From positions 53,865-117,864 of the forward strand of contig JAUHYW010000024.1 of assembly GCA_030426085.1 (NCBI GenBank): 64,000 bases of DNA, given 5' to 3'. A model generated the notes under the pieces. It was given only the letters and a program-made list of their open reading frames with translations, ran no database searches and had not been told where the DNA came from. The position numbers were made by a program, and so were the translations under genes. The DNA comes from a bacterium. GTDB lineage: Bacteria > Myxococcota_A > Bradymonadia > UBA7976 > UBA1532. This document shows, piece after piece, positions 45,528-53,039 of the stretch. The number at the start of each line of letters is the position of its first letter. Position 1 is the first letter of the stretch.

Positions 45528-46151
45528 TCACCTCTCATCCAGGCACCGCTTGAACGCCTTCTTGAGCTTGTGATTGGCCTTGTCCACGGCCCCCCGGGAG
45601 ATCCCCAGCGTGCGGGCGACGTCGACCGGCGGCAGGCCATCGACGTGTAGCATCTGGCCGATGAGTCGGTCCCGCTCCGACGTCCCGTCGCACAAGCAGG
45701 GGCACATGCCCGCCAGACCTCGGCGCAGCGCGACTTCACCCTCGGTGTCAGCGCGGGCCTCGGCGTGGCGGTCGAGGTGCTCCAAGTCGGTGTGCAGCGC
45801 CCCGCCGCCGCGCTTCTTCGCTGCCTCACGTTCGAGCGCGCGCAGGGCATTGCTACGGCTGAGCAGGCCGATGAAGTTCGGGAATGACATGCCCCGCGTC
45901 GGATCGAAGCGTTTCATCGCCGCCGCGTGGTCGTCGATGAGCGCGAGGAGGACAGTCTGGCATAGATCGGCCGAGCGGGCCGGGGTGTACAGCCCGCGTC
46001 GCCGGAGGACGGCGTTCACTCGGGCCCGGACAACGGGCAGAATCCCACGGATGAAGTCATTCAACATGGGATCAACAGGCGGGGGCGGCTCCCCACCACC
46101 TTCGGGGAAGAGTCGAGCCAATACAGCGGGGATGTCACCATCGTCGAACAT
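45528..46151 (-). CDS. ECF-like sigma factor of the CHAT cluster
   Basis: A 207-aa sigma-70 family protein. Region 2 is at about 30-115: ILPVVRARVNAVLRRRGLYT, ADLCQTVLLALIDDHAAAMK, RFDPTRGMSFPNFIGLLSRS and NALRALEREAAKKRGG. Region 4 is at about 150-205: ERDRLIGQMLHVDGLPPVDV, then ARTLGISRGAVDKANHKLKK. The pair CPCLC near 148 is unusual between the regions. The ATG at 46151 has GGAG upstream; longer readings are not supported. It is divergent from the anti-sigma-like/CHAT/lipoprotein set, with 100 bases between, and probably controls that set and itself. Family and target promoter are inferred from position. Confidence 0.85.
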   Translation of the reverse strand: MFDDGDIPAVLARLFPEGGGEPPPPVDPMLNDFIRGILPVVRARVNAVLRRRGLYTPARSADLCQTVLLALIDDHAAAMKRFDPTRGMSFPNFIGLLSRSNALRALEREAAKKRGGGALHTDLEHLDRHAEARADTEGEVALRRGLAGMCPCLCDGTSERDRLIGQMLHVDGLPPVDVARTLGISRGAVDKANHKLKKAFKRCLDER

Positions 46152-46251
46152 CGGGCTCCGGTCCGGTCGGGGTGTTTTTTTCGTCGATCCGAGGGTAGAA
46201 GAGATCCGGCTTCCGGTAAATCGGTTCGTCACCGGATGACAGGAGGGTGCG
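46152..46251. promoter_or_regulatory. Divergent promoter region of the CHAT cluster
   Basis: This 100-base gap separates the two divergent starts and must hold both promoters. It contains a run of seven T (in GGTGTTTTTTTCG) and CTTCCGGTAAATCG at 46210-46223. A similar string, CTTCCTGAAGATCG (11 of 14 identical), lies before the lipoprotein pair at 49674-49687. The shared string may be a sigma-factor or regulator site, but two copies are weak evidence. Confidence 0.35.
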
Positions 46252-46944
46252 ATGTTCACCGACGACGACCCCAACGTGCAGTCGGCCTTCGAGCGCCTGA
46301 AGGACGCCCTGGCCGCGAAGGTCGACCCTCGGGTGGATATTGGCGAGAGCCGACTGCTCGCGTTCGTCGAAGGTCGACTGTCAGCAGAGGACGCCGAGCG
46401 TGTCTCGGGCCAGTTGATGGCTTCGCCATCCCTGCGGGCCTTCCTCGTCGATCTGCGCACTCCCCCGACCGACGCCGAGGTGTCGAGGGCGATCGACGCG
46501 GTCACTGCAGCCACGGCCCCGCGGGTCGAGCCGCCCATGTTCGACCCCTTCGCGCCCTCGGCCCCGACGGATCCGTCTCTGCGCCTCGAAGGGCCGTTCG
46601 GCGGCTTGCGCACCGTGATGGAGGCCACCGAGGTCCCGTCGCTGCGATTCGGCGCCGGTTCTCCCTTCTCGCTGGTGGCCCGCGGGTCACCGTCAGTGGC
46701 CTTCGTGGCGCGCGAGGGCGGAGCCATCCGGATCGTGCGTGACGAGGCGGTGACCGCCAAGGGCGAGGCGCGGCGCATCGCGGCGCCCGTGCCAAGCCTG
46801 TTCCCCGCCCCCGGTCGATGGCGGGTGGGCTTCGTGGCGGGGGTGTCCCCGGACGACATCGTCGGGCTGATTTATGAGGACGCCCTGCGCCGATTCGAAC
46901 GGGCGGTCTGGCGCGTGGTCGAGATCGATGTCCTCGGCGGGTGA
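46252..46944 (+). CDS. Putative anti-sigma factor of the CHAT cluster (zinc-less)
   Basis: A 230-aa protein with no signal peptide and no clear membrane helix. The N-terminal part (ESRLLAFVEGRLSAEDAERV, then SGQLMASPSLRAFLVDL, about 32-68) follows the anti-sigma-domain pattern ('y.eG.Ls..e...ve.hL...p.cr..l.dl'), but the Cys/His ligands are missing. The same is true of the anti-sigma-like gene at 864. The C-terminal half (about 120-230) is beta-rich (LRFGAGSPFSLVARGSPSVA, RWRVGFVAGVSP) and unassigned. AGGAGGG lies upstream of the ATG. Its end overlaps the CHAT gene start by 17 bases. The role as anti-sigma is inferred from position and pattern only. Confidence 0.55.
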   Translation: MFTDDDPNVQSAFERLKDALAAKVDPRVDIGESRLLAFVEGRLSAEDAERVSGQLMASPSLRAFLVDLRTPPTDAEVSRAIDAVTAATAPRVEPPMFDPFAPSAPTDPSLRLEGPFGGLRTVMEATEVPSLRFGAGSPFSLVARGSPSVAFVAREGGAIRIVRDEAVTAKGEARRIAAPVPSLFPAPGRWRVGFVAGVSPDDIVGLIYEDALRRFERAVWRVVEIDVLGG

Positions 46945-49624
46945 CTCGGGTCGTGAGACGACGCTGCCCTCCCCCTGCCTGCTGGGCCATGCCGCTGCCT
47001 ACCGCTTGGCGGGGGGGCCGCAGGTGTTCATCTTCGGCCCCGGCTGGCAACCCCGCCTGCGGATCGAAGCCGGTGGGGGCCCGATCCGAGTGGCGCTGAC
47101 CCTGGCCGGCGACCCGATCGATGTGCGCTGGCAGACCCGCACCCAGGGAGACGTGGCGTTCGTCGAGCTGACCGTCCCCCCGGAGATCGCAGGGCACGGC
47201 GTTTTGTCGGTCGCCGGGGTGAGCGCGCGCACCGAGTGGCGGGTGGAGTGGAGGGCCGACCCCGAAGAGCGGGCGCTTTTGGCTCCGGCGCGCGACCTGC
47301 GGGTCGCAGGCGACTGCGCTGCGGCGTGGGCGACGCTCGAGAGGCTGCTCACCGGCCCCATCACGGCTGCTCAGCGCTTCTGGATCGCCTTCGAGAGGGG
47401 ACGCGTGCGCCGGGTCGAAGGGCGTCACGACGAAGCGTCCCGCATCTGGGAGGCAGCAGCGGCACCCGCCTGGGCTGCCGGGGTCGATACGTGGGCCGCG
47501 CGGGCCCTGCGTGCCGCGACCTTTCTGGCCTACCAGACCCGGGACTTCGAGCGAGCCATCTCGCTGCTGGACCGCGCCCGGGAGATCGAGGTCGACATCG
47601 CCGACTTCGAAGGACAGGTGAACTCGGCGTTCTACCGGGGCATGGTGGCCAACGAGCGTGGAGCACACGTCGAAGCCCGACACCACTTCGAGAGGGCAGT
47701 GTCCCTCGGCCGGGCCACGGGCTCGGACCGGGTCGACTTCTTCGAGACCTCGCTCGCCCTGCGTCACCTCAATCTGGGCGAGTTCGCCAAAGCGCGCGCC
47801 ATCGCCGTCAAGGTCCCCGATCGCCTCGGCAGTGGCCTGGACGACCTGCACTATCAGGTCGGCGAGCGGCTCGCCGCCGCCTGGATCCTCACTCAATGCG
47901 GCGTACGCCTGGGCACCGACGACCGAGCTCTCGTCGAGCGGCTGCTGAGCGAAGGGCTGGCCATGGCCCGCGAGGCGGGCGAGCCGCAGCTCGAGCTGGC
48001 CGCGCTGTTCAACCAGACGTGGATGGTGTGGTGGGCCGGTGACCTCGACGACGCCCGGCGTGCGCTGGAGACGGTCCGTCGACGGCGGGATGCCTTCCTG
48101 ACCCGCCACCCCGGCGAGTCCATGCTCATGGCGCGTGAGTATGAACTGCTGTCGGGCCGGCTCCATCTTGCGGCCGGCGATCTCGACACGGCCGAGGCCG
48201 ACTTCCGCCGGCTGCTCGAGCAGGTGGCCTTCGAGAGCGGCGGCCTGCCCTCCCTGCTCGTGCTCGGCGGCTGGCTCGGGCTGGCCCGGATCGCCCGCCG
48301 ACGGGACGACGCCGAGGCGTGCAACGACGCTCTCTCACGGGCGATGGCGGTATTGACGGAGATGAGCCTGGACGTGGATCGCAGGTGCACCGTCTCGCTC
48401 TTCCGTGACCGGCCGCTGGTCTGCGATCCGGTGGACGTGATCGACGCCCGGGTCGACGTCTCGCTGGCGCACGGTGAACGGCAGGCGGCCTTCGCCGCAG
48501 CGGACACGCTACACGCCTTGCGCCGGCGGGCGATCGACCTGCGTTCGACCCTCTCGTCGCTGGAGCCCGAGGCCCGCGAAACGTGGCGACGTCTGGGCCG
48601 CAAGATCGACTGGCTGAGGACGCTGTACGACGAGACCCGGGCCGACTGGTCGATGGCTCCCGAGCGGCGGTCGGCCCGGCTGGTGGCCCTGTCGGCCGAG
48701 CTACGCTCGGTCTTCGACGAGCGGCTGCGCCTCCTGGAATCCCCCCGACACACGGCGCGGGAGCGAGTCACCGCCGCCGGGGTCCCCGACGCCCTGACCC
48801 CCGACGAGGCGCTGGTGCTGCTCCGCATCCGGTCGCGGGGCACCCTGGAGGCGTGGTGGGTGACGCGGGGCCACATCGAATGCACCCGGCCGACGGATCT
48901 GGCGGTCTGGCTCGCCCCTCGGCTCGAGGGTGTCGAGCACTTGTATGTGGTCGGTGACCGGGCCTCCGGTGCGTGGCGGCTGCCCGAGATATCGGTCGAC
49001 GGCCAGCCACTGGCGGCCCGGGTCGGCCTGAGCCACCTGGGCCACGCTGGCGCGCTGGGTCGACAGCCCGGGCCGCGGGTGCCAGACGGCCCGCTGGTCG
49101 TGCTCGACCCGCTCGACGACCTGCCGGTGGCCCGGCAGGACGCGCCGTACCTGACCGCCCACCTCGCCGACGCGCACGTCCTCGTGGGCCGGCAGGCCTC
49201 CCGAGCCGCGCTGCTCGATCGGCTGGGTCGCTGCGACCACTTCCACTTCTCGGGGCACGGCGAGATCGAACTCGACGACGGCGGCGTCACACTCCAGCTC
49301 GCTGGCCGGGAGACACTGCGTCCGGAGGACGTAGTAGGGCTCGGGCGGGTGCCTCGGCGGGTAGTGCTCAACGGCTGCCGGACCGCGGTCGGGTTCGCCG
49401 AGCAGGCGGTGAGTCTGCCCGGCGCCTTCCTCACTGCCGGCGCACTGAGCGTGCTGGGCACGGTGCGCCCGGTCGAAGACGCTCGGGCGAGCACTTTCGT
49501 CCGCCGGTTCTACGCCGAGGGCGGCGCCGAGAATCCGGGCGCGGCCTTGCGATCCGCGTCCCGTCAGGCCGCCGCCGAGGGCGATCCCGTGTGGAGTGCC
49601 TACCGCCTGCTCGGTCGCCGCTGA
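46928..49624 (+). CDS. TPR-CHAT protease (caspase-like)
   Basis: An 898-aa protein. A beta-rich region is at about 15-110 (VFIFGPGWQPRLRIEAGGGP), followed by TPR-like helical repeats at about 115-560 (RFWIAFERGRVRRVEGRHDEA, LHLAAGDLDTAEADFRRLLE) and a coiled segment at about 540-620. The C-terminal CHAT domain is at about 625-898. Catalytic His777 is in FHFSGHGE, and catalytic Cys817 in RRVVLNGCRTA; the end VWSAYRLLG is also CHAT-typical. CHAT is the caspase/HetF-related peptidase family, cutting after specific residues; partners vary widely. I choose the ATG at 46928, which overlaps the previous stop. No signal peptide is seen, so it is probably cytoplasmic. The downstream lipoproteins are candidate partners. 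Confidence 0.88.
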   Translation: MSSAGDSGRETTLPSPCLLGHAAAYRLAGGPQVFIFGPGWQPRLRIEAGGGPIRVALTLAGDPIDVRWQTRTQGDVAFVELTVPPEIAGHGVLSVAGVSARTEWRVEWRADPEERALLAPARDLRVAGDCAAAWATLERLLTGPITAAQRFWIAFERGRVRRVEGRHDEASRIWEAAAAPAWAAGVDTWAARALRAATFLAYQTRDFERAISLLDRAREIEVDIADFEGQVNSAFYRGMVANERGAHVEARHHFERAVSLGRATGSDRVDFFETSLALRHLNLGEFAKARAIAVKVPDRLGSGLDDLHYQVGERLAAAWILTQCGVRLGTDDRALVERLLSEGLAMAREAGEPQLELAALFNQTWMVWWAGDLDDARRALETVRRRRDAFLTRHPGESMLMAREYELLSGRLHLAAGDLDTAEADFRRLLEQVAFESGGLPSLLVLGGWLGLARIARRRDDAEACNDALSRAMAVLTEMSLDVDRRCTVSLFRDRPLVCDPVDVIDARVDVSLAHGERQAAFAAADTLHALRRRAIDLRSTLSSLEPEARETWRRLGRKIDWLRTLYDETRADWSMAPERRSARLVALSAELRSVFDERLRLLESPRHTARERVTAAGVPDALTPDEALVLLRIRSRGTLEAWWVTRGHIECTRPTDLAVWLAPRLEGVEHLYVVGDRASGAWRLPEISVDGQPLAARVGLSHLGHAGALGRQPGPRVPDGPLVVLDPLDDLPVARQDAPYLTAHLADAHVLVGRQASRAALLDRLGRCDHFHFSGHGEIELDDGGVTLQLAGRETLRPEDVVGLGRVPRRVVLNGCRTAVGFAEQAVSLPGAFLTAGALSVLGTVRPVEDARASTFVRRFYAEGGAENPGAALRSASRQAAAEGDPVWSAYRLLGRR

Positions 49625-49708
49625 CAGCGCCCTCCTGACATTCTCCACATTCGAGGGGAAGATAGACGCTCCACTTCCTGAAGATCGAAGTGTCGATGCT
49701 GACAGCGC
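49620..49708. repeat. 11-base direct repeat flanking the lipoprotein promoter region
   Basis: GCTGACAGCGC occurs at 49620-49630 (overlapping the CHAT stop codon) and at 49698-49708 (22 bases before the first lipoprotein ATG). The two copies frame the 105-base gap that should carry the lipoprotein promoter. An exact 11-base match in so short a gap suggests regulator sites, but this is unproven. Confidence 0.35.
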
Positions 49709-49729
49709 AATGACTTCGACGGAGGTGGC

Positions 49730-50575
49730 ATGAACAGTCTGCAGGGATCGGGTGGCCTCCGCTGGATAGCGCCGCTAGGCATGATGTCGGCGCTCCTGGG
49801 GTGCGAGGTCGACCTGGAAGGCGACCCGGCGCGAACCGTTCTGGTGAGCAAAGAGCGGCCGGCGGGACGCTATCAAGAGAAGCGCCGCGCGCCGACATGG
49901 GGGCACCGGGACCGGACAAGCCGACCGGCGGTCGAGCCCGACGGGTCCGAAGTGCCAGACGTGTTGTGCGAGCGGGACAGCCCGAGCAAGCCGGCCGGTA
50001 TGTGCTGGCCGAGGGGTGACGAGGCACTGGCGCAGTTGCTCGAGATCGATCCGGACACGCTGAGGGAGATGGGCTACCGGGTCCGGCGCGAGGAGGCCGA
50101 GATCCCGGGGTGGGTCGGCTCCGGGCCCTGCGGCGACTGCTTCAGGGCGGTCGCCTCGATCCGGCGGGCGGCCCTGACCGAGCGGATCGCGCAGGAAGTC
50201 GCTCACGTCTCCGCCCGACTCGACTCGGCTCGCCGAGACGAGGCGCGCCGCGACGATGTCTCCATCCGCATGCTCGCCTGTCGTCAGGGCGAATGCGCCG
50301 TCTTCTTCGACGTGCCCCGAGAGCGCTGGGAGATGGACGACACGGAGCGATTGGCCGAGTTGGCCGGGGCCCCTTGGCTCATCGAGATGACCGGGCGATT
50401 CGACGACGCAACGGCGAGCCATGCTTTCTCGGTCGATGGGGCCGCGGTGCAGGCGCTCCCACCGCCCCCGGCCGGTCGGACCACCCACGGCGAAGACCCC
50501 ATGCCGGGCGACTCGCACGACACCCACCCGATCGAGTCGACGCACTCGATCCACGAGAAGGAGGACGAGCGATGA
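49730..50575 (+). CDS. Lipoprotein A of the CHAT cluster (one GxGPCxDC motif)
   Basis: A 281-aa predicted lipoprotein of no known family. The signal peptide (WIAPLGMMSALLGC) ends in the lipobox ALLGC, with Cys at about 25. The mature part has a basic, Arg-rich start, Cys-containing segments, and G-S-G-P-C-G-D-C with Cys134 and Cys137. The C-terminal 60 residues are rich in His, Pro and Asp and end in a charged tail. GGAGG upstream sets the ATG at 49730. The next gene shares the motif and overlaps this one by 4 bases. Because it follows a CHAT protease, it might be a target, sensor or partner of the module; this is inference only. Confidence 0.7.
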   Translation: MNSLQGSGGLRWIAPLGMMSALLGCEVDLEGDPARTVLVSKERPAGRYQEKRRAPTWGHRDRTSRPAVEPDGSEVPDVLCERDSPSKPAGMCWPRGDEALAQLLEIDPDTLREMGYRVRREEAEIPGWVGSGPCGDCFRAVASIRRAALTERIAQEVAHVSARLDSARRDEARRDDVSIRMLACRQGECAVFFDVPRERWEMDDTERLAELAGAPWLIEMTGRFDDATASHAFSVDGAAVQALPPPPAGRTTHGEDPMPGDSHDTHPIESTHSIHEKEDER

Positions 50576-51477
50576 TGGATGTGATGCTGCGAGCGGTCCG
50601 CCGGCTCACGCCCGGGCTGATGCTGGCCGGGCTGTGTCTGCTCGGATGCGGGTCCGAATCGGCCGAGGAGTCGATGTCCCATGGGTCGGCGGTGACTGCC
50701 CTCACGGCTGCCGAGTTCCCACGGGGCCGACAGCAGGCGGCGTCGGCCAGGCTCGATACCAACACCAACATGCGCCTGGGCCTCGGCCCGTGCGCCGATT
50801 GCAGCCCATGGCGTGTGATGGGTACCGATACGGCACGGTCTGAAGCGCTCGATGTCATGCGTTCGATGAGCGGAGCCGGGTTGCCCCTCCCAGGTTTCGC
50901 GCCGGGTGATGGGGCTTCCGACGAGACCTACGCCATCCGGCCGAAGTTCGGCGCACTGATCCCCGAGGTGCCCATCCTCCTCGGGCAAGCCAACGGGCTG
51001 TTCGAGGCTCCTCCGCGCGAGGTCGAACGGGGTGGTGGCCCCATCGGCTTCGGTCCCTGCGCAGACTGCGTGCAGATCTTCGTCAAGCAGGGCGATGTGA
51101 TGCCCGACATTCGAGAGGTGCACGGCGTGAGCCGGGTGGAAGTGCGGGTGACCGGATTCGCCAACGGAGAGCGTCCGCTTCGGGTGGACTGGCCGGCCAC
51201 TCACCCGGCGTGGCACCCGTCCTCCGGTGCGCTGCTGCGCATCGATCTACCGCTGAGGCTCTTCAAGGAGTTCCTCGTCTGGCAGATCACGACCGTGGCT
51301 GCGGAGGTGGAGGTCACCCTGGGGGATGATACGCAGATGTGGGTGAGCTTCCAGGCAGGGGTGCACCGCACCGAGGTTCATCGGGGAGGAGCCGGCCCGG
51401 CCCCAGCCGTCCTCGACGGAGAGCGCATCGAGCGCAGTCGGGTCGACCGGCCGGGCGCGGGCTTCAGTGGCCGGTGA
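50572..51477 (+). CDS. Lipoprotein B of the CHAT cluster (two GxGPCxDC motifs)
   Basis: A 301-aa predicted lipoprotein, starting in an ATGA overlap with lipoprotein A. The signal peptide (RLTPGLMLAGLCLLGC) ends in the lipobox CLLGC. Two copies of the cluster motif are present: LGLGPCADC with Cys74 and Cys77, and IGFGPCADC with Cys163 and Cys166, each followed by a hydrophobic or aromatic residue. The C-terminal part (about 190-290) is beta-rich (LRIDLPLRLFKEFLVWQITT, VEVTLGDDTQMWVSFQAG). The CxxC pairs could be redox-active or metal-binding. Its end overlaps the converging small membrane protein gene by 14 bases. Confidence 0.7.
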   Translation: MMDVMLRAVRRLTPGLMLAGLCLLGCGSESAEESMSHGSAVTALTAAEFPRGRQQAASARLDTNTNMRLGLGPCADCSPWRVMGTDTARSEALDVMRSMSGAGLPLPGFAPGDGASDETYAIRPKFGALIPEVPILLGQANGLFEAPPREVERGGGPIGFGPCADCVQIFVKQGDVMPDIREVHGVSRVEVRVTGFANGERPLRVDWPATHPAWHPSSGALLRIDLPLRLFKEFLVWQITTVAAEVEVTLGDDTQMWVSFQAGVHRTEVHRGGAGPAPAVLDGERIERSRVDRPGAGFSGR

Positions 51478-51634
51478 TCGCGTGCACCAGCAGGGCGGGC
51501 AGGTCGGACCACTGCAAGAGCGCGATCAGGAGGAGCGGCAGGATCAGGACGTAGAGCAGCGGCTTGAACGCGCTCTGCTCTTCGGCGGGCGGGGTGACGG
51601 GCACGGACGGATCGGACGTGTGAGTCTCGGACAT
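51464..51634 (-). CDS. Small single-pass membrane protein
   Basis: A 56-aa protein with a hydrophilic Pro/Ser/Thr-rich N-terminus, one strong membrane helix (PLLYVLILPLLLIALLQW, about 25-42) and a short end. The ATG at 51634 is the only sensible start, since upstream in-frame sequence is Arg/Pro-rich shadow. Small proteins of this type may belong to respiratory or transport complexes, but nothing here shows which. The stop overlaps the converging lipoprotein B gene by 14 bases. Confidence 0.5.
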   Translation of the reverse strand: MSETHTSDPSVPVTPPAEEQSAFKPLLYVLILPLLLIALLQWSDLPALLVHAITGH

Positions 51635-51750
51635 GGGTTCGCTCCGGCGCGCGCCGCCCCCTCGGGGGCCCGACGCGCGCAGACAGCCCGGCGTCGGTGG
51701 CCGGGCGGGTTCGATTCGAAAGTGAGAGCTTCGGGATCGAACGGCGCGGT

Positions 51751-52107
51751 TCAGGGCGCGCTGCGGTGGGCCTGCCCCGAGCGGAGGACCCGGTAGATCG
51801 GGCCCGCCGTGCGGGCTCGGGTCGGGCCGTCGGGCAGGAGGGCGGCGCGGTGGGGCGCCGGGCGCTGCGCGGCGGGTGGTCGGGCGGTCGGGCGGTGGGT
51901 CTCGGGCTCGCCGGTGGGCCCCTCGCCTTCGCCGACGAAGGCGCCGCCCAGGACCGGCGGGGCCTCCAGGGCGGCGGCCGCCGGGGCCGACGCCTGCACC
52001 CCGTGAACGGTGGGCGTGGCCGCCGCCGTGCGCGCGCTGGGCACGAGCCACAGGGCGAACAGGCCCAGGGCGACGACGGTCCCCAACGCTCGGCGGAGTG
52101 GGTTCAC
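51751..52107 (-). CDS. Possible small exported protein
   Basis: A 118-aa reading from a GTG at 52107, with a signal-peptide-like start (LRRALGTVVALGLFALWLV, then PSARTAAA). The rest is Ala/Pro/Arg-rich low-complexity sequence with no recognisable domain. A TTG at 52143 gives a longer form, but neither start has a Shine-Dalgarno. The frame could be chance in this GC-rich DNA; the hydrophobic start is the only positive sign. Confidence 0.35.
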   Translation of the reverse strand: MNPLRRALGTVVALGLFALWLVPSARTAAATPTVHGVQASAPAAAALEAPPVLGGAFVGEGEGPTGEPETHRPTARPPAAQRPAPHRAALLPDGPTRARTAGPIYRVLRSGQAHRSAP

Positions 52108-52171
52108 GCTTCGGAGGATAGGCACCGACCCCGGTCGGCGCAACGTCGACGACAGCCGGTCGCGTTCGGGC

Positions 52172-52969
52172 TCACCCGGTCGGCGCCGACCGCTGCTTCT
52201 CGGCCATGGCCACCGCCCCGGTGAGCGCGGCGATCTTGCCGTCGACCGTGCCCCGCTCGCCGAGGCGCACGATCAACAGCAGCACGTCGGGCCAGAAGCC
52301 GGGGCGGTAGACCAGATCGGCGATGCGCCCGCCGATGACCGCGTCCCGGGTGGCGATCATATCGGGCCACTCGGCCTCGGGGCGGGCGGCGAGGCACTCG
52401 GCGAACGACCACGCGCCGTCCCGGGCGAGGGTCATGCTGAAGTTGATCACCGCGTCGTCCACCTCGCCGGCGAGCGCGTCGAGCCACTTCAGCGGGCGCC
52501 AGATGCGAGCGAGCTGATCCTTGGTGCCCTGCACCAGCGCGGCGAGCACCGCGTTGATCTTCATGAAGTCGGCCCGCAGATCGGGCAGCGCGTCGCCCGG
52601 GGCGACGGTGGCCGCGGCGATGCCCAGGTCGAGGTTGATGTGGGCGTTCATGCCACCGAGCAGGTGCTGGACCACGATGGGGCGCCACCGGGCAGCCTGA
52701 TCGAACGTCGCGGACCACGCCGAGGTGGTCGGAGTGCCAGCCCGCCAGGCGTCGAAGGCGTCGATGTAGCGCTGGGCGAAGACGAGATCGAGCCGGGCCA
52801 TGCGGGGGCCGTCGTCGAAGACGCCGTCCTCGATGCCCTGGCCCACGCTGAGGGTGACCCGGCGGTAGAGCGCGGCGAAGTAGCCCAGCGGGCTGCGCTC
52901 GGCCCGAGCCCACTCGATCACGTCGTCGAGGCGGCGGACGACCTCGTCGATCTCGGTCGGGATCTGCAT
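52172..52969 (-). CDS. DUF5995-like protein
   Basis: A 265-aa soluble, mostly helical protein. Its layout matches DUF5995: an N-terminal helix (MARLDLVFAQRYIDAFDAWR), the conserved core QHLLGGMNAHINLDLGIAAA, then a central FMKINAVLAALVQGTKDQLA, and a C-terminal helical part. The 'GMNAHINLDLG' motif with its buried His and Asp is the clearest mark. Function of the family is unknown; the invariant polar residues hint at an enzyme or metal site. GGAAGAG upstream of the ATG sets the start. It is followed by the weak exported frame and preceded by the IPT/TIG lipoprotein gene, all on the minus strand, with short gaps. Confidence 0.65.
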   Translation of the reverse strand: MQIPTEIDEVVRRLDDVIEWARAERSPLGYFAALYRRVTLSVGQGIEDGVFDDGPRMARLDLVFAQRYIDAFDAWRAGTPTTSAWSATFDQAARWRPIVVQHLLGGMNAHINLDLGIAAATVAPGDALPDLRADFMKINAVLAALVQGTKDQLARIWRPLKWLDALAGEVDDAVINFSMTLARDGAWSFAECLAARPEAEWPDMIATRDAVIGGRIADLVYRPGFWPDVLLLIVRLGERGTVDGKIAALTGAVAMAEKQRSAPTG

Positions 52970-53039
52970 CTCTTCCGTGGTAGCAGAAGCCGGGGCGCGT
53001 GGCTTCTTTTCGGGCTTCGGGGCCCGGACGCGGCCGGCG

